NCBI RefSeq assembly: GCF_033118175.1
Contig: NC_083696.1
Location: 34,395,001-34,459,000, forward strand
Length of the DNA: 64,000 nt
Direction of reading: 5' to 3'
Origin: Dama dama
Taxonomy: Eukaryota > Chordata > Mammalia > Artiodactyla > Cervidae
In this document: one piece after another, positions 56,101 through 64,000 of the stretch
Numbering within the stretch: position 1 is the stretch's first letter
How the letters are laid out: every line of letters begins with the position of its first letter
The notes under the pieces: generated by a model
What the model saw: only the letters and a program-made list of their open reading frames with translations
The model's database searches: none
Told to the model about the DNA's origin: nothing
Program-made: the position numbers and the translations under genes

Positions 56101-57269
56101 CCAGGGCACTTGCATAAATTACACTGAAGTATGCTCTATCTCTATACCTGGGAAAGACTGATTGGTTTACTACCTCATCCCTGTGTTCTCCAAACATTTA
56201 TTGGACACTCCTAGGTGGCAGGCATTGCTATGTGAAGTCCCTTTGGGGGGTAGGGGAAGACAGGTAAACAGGAAGTTTTGATGGTGTCTCAGTGTCTACA
56301 TAGAGGGACACAGGGGTCGCCACTCTGATCCCATGAGGCCCCTCATCAAGCAAGGGTGGTGAGGGACATCTTCTGAAGAAGTCAACCCTGGAGCTGTAAT
56401 GTCTTGTATCTCAAGTTCTTTTGGAACAAGCTCTCCCCAAACTAATGGAAATGCCACTGCCATGTGTGCCCTTGAAAGTCAATACTTCTTTTGCCATCAT
56501 CCGATCACACTCATCATTTGGCTTCAGCTCTTTGGATTTTGCTGACAATTAAATTCTCTTTTATTTTAATTTAATTTTACATTCTCACAAGCCAGCCCAT
56601 GTGCTGTATGTTATTTGTTGTAACTTTGCCCTCAACACCATGTGCAAAAAAGAACCACATGCTGCTTACCCAACTCCTCTTGGGATGGAAAACAGAATTT
56701 TAAATGAGCTTAATCATTCATAAGCTTTTGCTTCAGGTGAAGTCAAAGTTAAAGATAAGCTTCAAAGAACAAGAAAGCAGGGCAAGTGATGGGGCAGATG
56801 TTGACATTTACCTTGTCAGCAACCCTGTGCAGGTTCCATGGTGTTCCTTCTCTGAGTTTGCTGGCATTTGCCAGGCTACTTATTTGCTGTGTTTGGCAGT
56901 ACAAGGCCATTGTATCTCACAAGTTTTCCTGGAAGGAGAAGTACCCACCATGAACAACACAAATGCAACAGAAAACAACATAAGCACAAACAATGCTACT
57001 AACCACTGTGCAAGCTGACATTTGCATTGGACGTGGCATCGTTTACTATCAGTGATCCATTCCCTATGGAAAAGTAGGCTCTGAGTTATACCATTTCCTA
57101 AATTTTGGGTCCATAGCCAGCTTACAGGGGTCATGTGTGTGTGTGTGTATGTGTCGGTGTGTTATGGGTGTTTTTTTTTTTTAAGATTAGATTGAGTTAA
57201 TCACCAGTTCGTGGCTCACTTTCATCCTGGTCCCATTGGCCCACCTATTGGTTGAGTTTCCTTTTTTTC
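56101..57269. other. FRMD3 intron; (TG)n tract
   Basis: A MIR-like 'catttattggacactcctagg' near 56196 and a (TG)n tract at 57134-57149. No exon signature. The ORF pair at 56704-57134 is unsupported. Confidence 0.45.
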
Positions 57270-58160
57270 ATTATTCTTTGTTTTCATTCCTAAAGGCAAC
57301 AACTGGATTCTTGCATATCATTGACTTGACATACATCCTTATAAAATGATTAGTATTGTTTTGTGTGTATATATTCTTAAGTTTCATAAATTAAATGGGG
57401 CTATATTTAATCCTTCCTTTTTATGCCCAGAACACTGTTTGGGGAATCTACTCACATTTCTGGGTATAGTTGTATTTTGTTGCTTTTAATTGCTGCAGAG
57501 AGTCCAGTGGGGTGCATTGCCCTTGTGGTATTTACTGCTCCCAGCAGTAATGAACACCCCAGTTGCCCCGTATCTTTTGTTGCACCTAGAGTTTTTCTAG
57601 AATATATGCCCAGAAATGGGCTTGCTGGGTTGTAAGATTAGACTAAATACTCCCAGCTTACTCTCTAGAAGAGCTACATGCATCAAGAATCTTCAAATGT
57701 GTCATAAGCATACCTTCTATTTCCTCATGTTCCTGCCAACACATAGAATCATCTGACTTACTAAACGTTTTGTTAATCTTTTAGGTATAAAGTGACATCT
57801 TCTAGTTTTGGTTGGGATAGCCCTCAGTACTGATGAGTTTGAGCAACTCTCCATACAGGAGCTCTATGGATTTCCCTTCTGTGAATTGGCTGTTGACATT
57901 CCTTCACCTTTTCCTATTGGAATTCCTCCCCATTTACTTATAGATTTGTAGGAATTTTTTTTTTCTGGATATTAGCCTTTGTCAGATTTCTATTTTGCAA
58001 ATATGTTATTTCAACTTATTATTTTGACTACTTTAGTGAAATATTTTAATATTGATATGATCAGATTAATCAATTTCCCCTCTGCGGCTGATGACGTTTG
58101 AGATCTTATTTTGAAAGTCCTTCCTCATGTAGTGTACATTTAGGTTGTACTGTAATTTGA
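57270..58160 (-). mobile_element. Old L1 3' end, antisense
   Basis: 'atatgcccagaaatgggcttgctgg', 'ctccatacaggagctctatgg', 'ttctgtgaattggctgttg' and 'ggatattagcctttgtcag' are the reversed 3' region of an old L1M. Confidence 0.7.
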
Positions 58161-59305
58161 ACTCTATTGAGAAGCTTTAAAGAGCTTTGCTTTCCTCTCA
58201 GTTTTGTCCTTTTACCATCATTAGATGATTCAACAGTACTGGGACAGTAGATACAAATTACAGAGTTGGATGTGATTTTGCAGATGTGCTCAAGGCATAT
58301 TGATTTCTATCTACTTCAAAGTCATGTTGATGATCAAGTTCCTCCAACACAGTTTTCCCACCACCTTTAATGTACTGTCCTGGGCTATTTCTGCCTGAGA
58401 TACTTGCCCCTTCTGGCTCATTTTACTTAGAAAGCTTGTGGAATCAGTAGAATGTATTCCCATTGCAAGAACAGCCCCTTTGCTGCTTCAGGCTGTGGTC
58501 AATGCTCATCCTTAGTCCATCTTCTCATAGACCATCTGGGCGCTCAGAAATGTGCAGGCATTTCTTTTTACCCCTAGAGACCCTCTGGAGGAACCCTGTA
58601 TTAGAACCCAGCAACCTTAATCTGGGATGCTCAGCCATACTTAGACATGCATTCTTTACTTTGAAGAGCAATCCATTTATTTTTATATAAATAAATCCTC
58701 TTGGGTCTTTATGTTTTGATTTTTTTTTCATTGAATGGGCCACACCTGCACAAATTTCAGACTAAACAGCTCCAGTCTGGGAATTCTTCGACTCAGAGAA
58801 AATTAACTATGAAAGGAGGCTTGAGGAACACTCAGTGGGTTCCAAATAGAGGTGGTGACACTCCTATCATGGGGAACACTTGGAAATATTGGGAGGCTTT
58901 TTGGGTGTTCACAATAGTGGGTGTGCCACCACCACCTAGAACCTGAAGGGTGGGAGTGCTCAATGTCTTACCATACCTTGGAAGGTCTGAAACAATAAAG
59001 AATTGTTTATTTCTCCAAATGCCAATAGTGCCCCACTGAGAAACAATGATTTAAATTCCTTTATTGTATAGTTGAAGAAAATGAGACTCAGAGAGTTCAT
59101 TCAACAAGTGTCCAAGATCACACAGCTAAATCTAAACTAGAATATGACCTTCTAGACACTCAGGCTGTATAGCCTTTCCATAGAGACGAACACATTTTGT
59201 TGCATGAGCTTGTTCCACTCTCTTCTTTTGGGTGGCAGGAGCCATTCCATGTATATCCTGTTTTTGTTGTTTTTAATCTTTCTGTTTATTTTTTACTGGT
59301 TACAG
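58161..59305. other. FRMD3 intron with old repeat traces
   Basis: 58745-59030 resembles an old DNA-transposon repeat ('ggttccaaatagaggtggtgac', 'gcaccactgagaaacaatg' type ends). 59045-59165 is a reversed MIR trace ('gaaaatgagactcagagag', 'gatcacacagctaaat'). The acceptor tract before 59306 is 'tttctgtttattttttactg' then 'gttacag'. Confidence 0.5.
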
Positions 59306-59429
59306 CTGAGCTTGGTGATTACGATCCTGATGAGCATCCTGAGAATTACATCAGTGAATTTGAGATTTTCCCCAAGCAGTCACAGAAGCTGGAAAGAAAA
59401 ATAGTGGAAATCCATAAAAATGAACTCAG
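59306..59429 (+). CDS. FRMD3: FRMD3 internal exon (124 bp), FERM F2 lobe
   Basis: Encodes (A)ELGDYDPDEHPENYISEFEI then FPKQSQKLERKIVEIHKNEL(R): the AELGDYDP..H motif typical of 4.1/ERM F2 lobes, then the charged helix leading to the F2/F3 border. Acceptor 'ttacag'; donor 'gtaata' at 59430. Phase 1 in, phase 2 out. The next exon, which as I recall begins with GQSPP-type sequence and the F3 (PH-like) lobe, is not present before 64000. The open frame upstream of 59306 is intronic and not part of the protein. Confidence 0.94.
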
Positions 59430-59954
59430 GTAATAGTGGTAGACGTTTGTAGGAATGATAGAGGTGAGAAAGTATTCATACTACAGGGATTGTGGAAATC
59501 ATGTCGTGAGCTAAAAATATTTGTAATGTGGGGGTAGACTGTTTCAGCTGGCGGGGCAATATTTCTGGGCACTGGAAAGGTCCCCCATCAATGACAGTCT
59601 CAATGAAGTGGGGTCCCCTGGGTGGCTGTTTATGAACCATCAGCAATTATTAGAGCCATATATTTTCTTATGGGTTTTGACTACCCTGAGTTTCTGAAAG
59701 TGAAATCTAGGATAATTAAGTAATCCTTTCTGTTTTGAACTTTGCATTGCCTCTCCCCTGTCCTGTGGTCTTTGCTTAAATTTTGACCGCAAGTATTAAT
59801 AAAATGGAATCCATTGGCAAGGTTTCCTTTACTGAGCTGCTTTCAAGATAACAGATTCAGTGTCTGCTTCTCTTTGCCTTGTCTGTGAGGCTCCAGGATG
59901 ACTGTTAACCGCAGAGCAGTACCATTAGAAGGAGCAAAGTCACATACAGTATTT
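59430..59954. other. FRMD3 intron, no feature
   Basis: Non-coding; nothing supported. Confidence 0.45.
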
Positions 59955-60165
59955 ATTCACTGTGTATCGGACACTATTTTAAGTACTTGTGCATATTGGT
60001 TCATTTAATCTCTGCAGTAGTCCAGGAGATAGGTGCCATGGTTCTTCCGTTTTACAGTTGAGGGAACTGAAGCGCAGAGAGATTAAACATTTTACCGAAG
60101 ATCACACAGCTAGCAAGTGATAGAGGCAGGATTTGAATCCAGGCGGCCTAGCTCCAGGCTTTTGA
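59955..60165 (-). mobile_element. MIR SINE
   Basis: Well-preserved reversed MIR: 'tcggacactattttaagtac', 'ttttacagttgagggaactgaagc', 'gatcacacagctagcaagtgatag' and 'ggatttgaatccaggc'. Confidence 0.75.
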
Positions 60166-60780
60166 GTATTCTGATACTTCTACTACGCATAGGCTAACAG
60201 GTAGGAATGAAGCATGGATAGGAATCATCACCAGTTTGGAATCCAGGTAACTCGGGTATTCTAGTCTGTAACTAGAACTTAGATTCTTGCAAACCACAGG
60301 AAATTCATTTTGATAATAATAGCAAGCATGGGCTGTGCTATGACAAGTATGGATGAAGAATTATAAGTGCTGAGATGTTTCCACCTTCTGGGATTCTGGT
60401 AATTATATATGTATACACACAACTAATGTCGTTGGATTATGAGTCCTGGAACAAATATCTGTCCCCTTGAGAGGGAGAGCCCAGACCCTGCTTTATGCTA
60501 GCACTCCCCCTTCTGGTGAGTTTGAGAAGACTGTACATGTGGGCCTTAAAGGGGGCAGCGTGGTTCTGCTTTAGTAAGACCTTTGTTCTTAAGAGATAAA
60601 GATGATTAGACATCAAGAAATTGTACCGATTTCAGAAACTAATGTACCTTTTCCAGGGGTGATTTTAGGGTATCGTCTCCTAATGAAAGCTTTGTTGAAA
60701 ATATGACAGTCTGCCTACTCTTTCTTCATTTCGGGGACTAGCAAGCTGGAGGTAAAAGTAAATTCCTGATGTTGCCATGG
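60166..60780. other. No feature recognised
   Basis: Intron sequence; nothing supported. Confidence 0.4.
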
Positions 60781-60994
60781 GGCTTCCCGGGGGGCTCAGC
60801 GGTAAGGAATCTGCCTGTGATGCAGAAGATGCACGAGATTCCACGAGTTCGATCCTTAGGTCAGGAAGATCCTGTCAGGGCATGGCACCTCACTCCAGTA
60901 TTCTTACCTGAAGAGTCCCATGGACAGAGGAGCCTGGCAGGCTGCCGTCCATGGGGTCACAAGGAGTCCAACGCAGCTGAAACAGCTGAGTACA
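60781..60994 (+). mobile_element. Bov-tA SINE
   Basis: 'ggcttcccggggggctcagcgg', 'gagttcgatccttagg', 'actccagtattcttacc' and 'gcagctgaaacagctgag'. Confidence 0.9.
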
Positions 60995-61159
60995 GTGTTG
61001 CTGTGAGGGCCGTGGACCAGCAGCATGTGGGCAGCCCAGGGTGAGACCCTTGGGACGAAGGAGTCACTGCCACTGTGCGGCTTAATGGTGAAAGGAGGTG
61101 GAACAGCCTGCTCTGAACAGAATTTGCAGGGCCTCAGATGCTTGGAACATATGATAATA

Positions 61160-61370
61160 AATGTTTGTTGAGCTCTTAATGGACGCCAAAATACTGTGCT
61201 AAGAGCCTGACATACACCACCCCACTCAGTCTTCCCAGACTCTACGAGGTAGGGTCCATTGTTGTTTCCCATCTGAGGTGAAGAAAGCACAGCCTGGAGT
61301 GAAGGACTTGTTAGTAGCAGAATCTGGACTTGAAACTTTTTCTTACCTGACACTAACACCTATGCTCTTA
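61160..61370 (-). mobile_element. MIR SINE
   Basis: Reversed MIR: 'tgttgagctcttaatggacgcc', 'tactgtgctaagagcctgac', 'ctacgaggtagggtcc' and 'cagaatctggacttgaa'. Confidence 0.65.
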
Positions 61371-62954
61371 TCCCCTGGGCTGAGCAGCCATAAGGCAACC
61401 TGGTAGTCATGTTGATGTTCCGCGGTGATCACCATGGTGAGGGTGGAGACTGTGGTAGGAGAACCAGTTAGTTCTATCATCCAGGAAACATGCTGGGGAC
61501 CTCACAAGAATAGGAGTAGAGAAACCTAAAGAGGTTCTTGAGAGACATTATAGCAAGACTTGGTGACCTACTGGGTTTCATGAGTAAATGAGTGGATCAA
61601 AGAAGATTCCAGATTGCCTTTTGTAATCAGAAAGCTGTACATTGAACCTTGTGCCAGCTCCTGAATTTGTTTATAACCCTGAAAGTAGTCACCATGCATC
61701 TAGAGAATATAGAGCTCCAGCAGTCAGCCATGGTTTGTAGATCCCAGAAATGAATGCCATGGCTTGGCCAACACTGCTTTGCTGTGTTGCAACAAGTTTG
61801 TAATGCCCAGAAGGCCCTTGTGAAGAAGTCAATGTTGTATGTGTGGAGGACAAAACAGCCAGAAATCATGTGATACTGCAAAGAGAGATTCAGACGATAT
61901 TTTCCTGTGTGATTTGGCTCCTTTTTCTCCTTAAGTAATCATATGTTTGCTTCTGCATCAGTGCAGTGGAGAGAGATTTCAGGTTTGATGAGAAGATAAG
62001 AAGAGCAGCCAAGCTGATAAGGTAGAAGAGAAGGGGCTTTCTAGAATTGGCTGGAAACTTGCTGCAGAGACTGGAGGTGACGCTGGGGATCAGCAAGCCC
62101 TTTGTGCACAGGTCATGAAAGTATTGATCTTCTTGCGTGGGAACTGGACCTTTGGCTGGACTGCTCTGCGAGCCTGAGAGTGCCAGGGAAGAGTCATGAT
62201 GGCAGAGACCCATCTGTGACTTGGGGGGGCTGCACCAAGGTGTTACTCTCCTACTCTCCATGGTTATCACAACACCTGTGACCCTTCCACACAACAAGGG
62301 GATAAAGCATGATCAATGATATGTTGTTATGGAAACTTCCTGAAAGGTTTCCAGTTGGCCTTTGTTGGGGTTTGAAGGGTCCTCCAAATAATGTTCCGCT
62401 CCTACCCGTTTTCTGAAAAAATCAAGAAAGAGAACAAGAGATGGCAAAAGAGACTCTCAGACACTAGCAAAAGGACCATGATTTGCCAGATAAACAGTAT
62501 TAGCTCTGGGGAGTCACAGCCTTCTCCAGCCTTTTTACTTGATTAGAATCATTCTCCTCCTATGTTCTCTGTGGAAGGACTGAAGTTGTGATTCTTGGGA
62601 GAAAATTAATCAGAGAGGGAAAACTTTCCTTCTTAGGCGGCTACACAACACTTGAAGGTAGACCCAAGGTGGCTTGATAGACAGGCATTAATAAGAGAGT
62701 TCTTTAGGGGGAAGAAGGAGAGGGAGAGAAAGACTGGAATTTTGAGGTGCTTGAAAATATAAGGCCAAGATTTTAGCCAGAGTCTGCTTGGACTAAGTGA
62801 TTAGACTCTTTTAGATGTTGAAGAGATTTGTGAATGAAGTTCATGGGTCAGCTTTGCCTCTTCAAATGTGCCCCATCACTGACTGACGGAGGGGAGAAGA
62901 CATAGTTTTGCAAGGGTAATACTGCAATTATTGATCATCTCAGTATCAGTCAAG
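61371..62954. other. FRMD3 intron, no feature
   Basis: Single-copy-looking. The minus-strand ORFs at 61627-62297 have no recognised domain. Confidence 0.4.
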
Positions 62955-63180
62955 GTAAGCTAGATTTTCCTGAGGAAACAACTCCTAAAAGCTCAGTGGG
63001 TTAGAACAAGAAAGGTTTGTTTCTTGCTCTGATGTATAGCCACAAGAGGTCAGCTGGGGGACTTGGTTCATCATTGGCACTTAGGGAGTCACGAGCTTGG
63101 ATTTGCCAGGAATAAGAGAGCTGTGGAAAGTCCTGCTTTAGCTTGGAAGTGATACATGTCACTTCTGCTTATCCACTGTG
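62955..63180 (+). mobile_element. Old dispersed repeat (related to 12540)
   Basis: 'aaacaactcctaaaagctcagtggg', 'agaaaggtttgtttcttgctc' and 'aggtcagctgggggacttgg' echo the layout of the repeat at 12540-12860. Strongly decayed. Confidence 0.4.
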
Positions 63181-63207
63181 CCAGAGCTAGTCACATGGCC
63201 CCACTCA

Positions 63208-63368
63208 ATGGCCTGCCAGGCTCATCTGTCCATGGAGTTCTCCAGGCAAGAATACTGGAGTGGGTAGCCATTCCCTTCTCCTGAGCATCTTCCCAACCCA
63301 GGGACTGACCCTGAATCTCCTGCATTGCAGGTGGATTCTTTACCATCCGAACCACCAGGAAAGCCCCA
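63208..63368 (-). mobile_element. Bov-tA SINE, antisense, 3'-truncated
   Basis: 'ctgccaggctcatctgtccatgg', 'ccaggcaagaatactggag', 'gagcatcttcccaaccc' and 'ccaccaggaaagcccc'. The terminal BovB-like part is missing. Confidence 0.88.
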
Positions 63369-63459
63369 ACACAACCGCCAGGAAGTGCAATTCTATCAGA
63401 TCCAGAAGGTGTGAAGTGGAAACAGCTAGCAAACATCTCTTAATGGCCTTCACAATCTC

Positions 63460-64000
63460 ATTGACTAATAGAGTTTTTGTTTTAACAGACTTTATATTTT
63501 TGAAGAGTTTTAGTTTCACATCAGAATTAAGAAGAGGAGAGTATACAGATTTCCTCTATATTCCCCGCCCCTCTACTTGCACAGCTTCCCCCATGTCTAT
63601 GTCCGTCCCCCACCAGAGTGGTACATTTGTTATAACAGATGAAACTACATTGATTTGTAGGTATTATGCACAGCCCATATACTTTAGGGTTCACCCTTGA
63701 GGTTGTACATTCTGTGGATTTGGACAACAGTATAATAACATATATCCACTATTATAATATCATACAGAAAATTTTCACTGCCCTGAACATGTTCTGTGCT
63801 CTGCCTTATTCATCCCTCCCTAACCTCTGGCAACCACTGATCTGTTACCTGTCTCCATAGTTTTGCCTTTTCTAGCATGTCATGTAGTTGAAACCTTATA
63901 GTATGCAGCCTTTTCAAATTAGCTTCTTTCACTAAGCAGTATGTACTTAAGATTCCTGCTTGTCTTTCTATTGATAGCTCATTTCTTTCTACTGCTGAAT
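63460..64000 (-). mobile_element. L1M 3' UTR, antisense, running to the window edge
   Basis: 'gaagagttttagtttcacatc', 'tagggttcacccttgaggttg', 'tctggcaaccactgatctg' and 'ttgccttttctagcatgtcatg' are the reversed 3' UTR of an old L1M, cut by the window end. Confidence 0.75.

Noticed and set aside
59197..59305. Upstream extension of the 59306 exon (open frame with a hydrophobic segment)
   Set aside because: The frame crosses a clear acceptor (tttttactggttacag). The protein family continues directly from the preceding exon, so this part is intron.

Overview
The window reads as nuclear DNA of a ruminant, most likely a bovid. It is crowded with BovB (RTE-clade) LINEs, Bov-tA and Bov-A2 SINEs, cetartiodactyl CHR-type tRNA-derived SINEs and ruminant L1 3' ends, over a background of old mammalian repeats (MIR, L2, MER5-like, L1M). 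No prokaryotic gene, operon, CRISPR array or plasmid/phage feature is present. Cattle, sheep, goat and other bovids cannot be told apart by eye.

The only host protein-coding gene I can support is FRMD3 (FERM domain containing 3, protein 4.1O), on the + strand. Four internal coding exons are visible: 25649-25691, 47587-47665, 53307-53404 and 59306-59429. Each has AG/GT boundaries, and their phases join without a break (0 to 1, 1 to 2, 2 to 1, 1 to 2). Together they give 344 nt, about 115 codons, running from the end of the FERM F1 lobe through most of the F2 lobe. The exon before 25649 and the exon after 59429 were not found and probably lie outside, so the window is most simply read as a large internal slice of the FRMD3 transcription unit.

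Layout: 1-11.7 kb is a nest of L1 remnants carrying two long BovB copies in opposite orientations. 11.7-17 kb holds old repeats, two odd poly(A)/poly(T) insertions flanked by direct repeats, and one unrecognised 82-codon ORF. 17-24.1 kb holds Bov-A2/Bov-tA SINEs, a 2.1-kb BovB with a target-site duplication, and a BovB/Bov-tA/BovB pile-up in an L1 3' UTR. 25.6 kb is the first FRMD3 exon. 25.7-47.6 kb is a 21.9-kb intron with many SINEs, several L1 and BovB fragments, and a small CpG-dense patch near 40.7 kb that could be an alternative promoter. 47.6-59.4 kb holds three more exons separated by introns of 5.6 and 5.9 kb. 59.4-64 kb is further intron.

I did not find a convincing undescribed biological system. 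The observations most worth a second look are the tail-only retrotransposition scars (13.6 and 14.8 kb), the CpG/CCAAT/TATA-like patch with a splice donor (40.65-40.9 kb), opposed BovB and SINE pairs that could fold in the pre-mRNA, a possible Phe-to-Ser change in the 43-bp exon, and several nested insertions whose order can be read from target-site duplications. Repeat family names come from recalled consensus features and their boundaries are approximate unless a target-site duplication fixes them.
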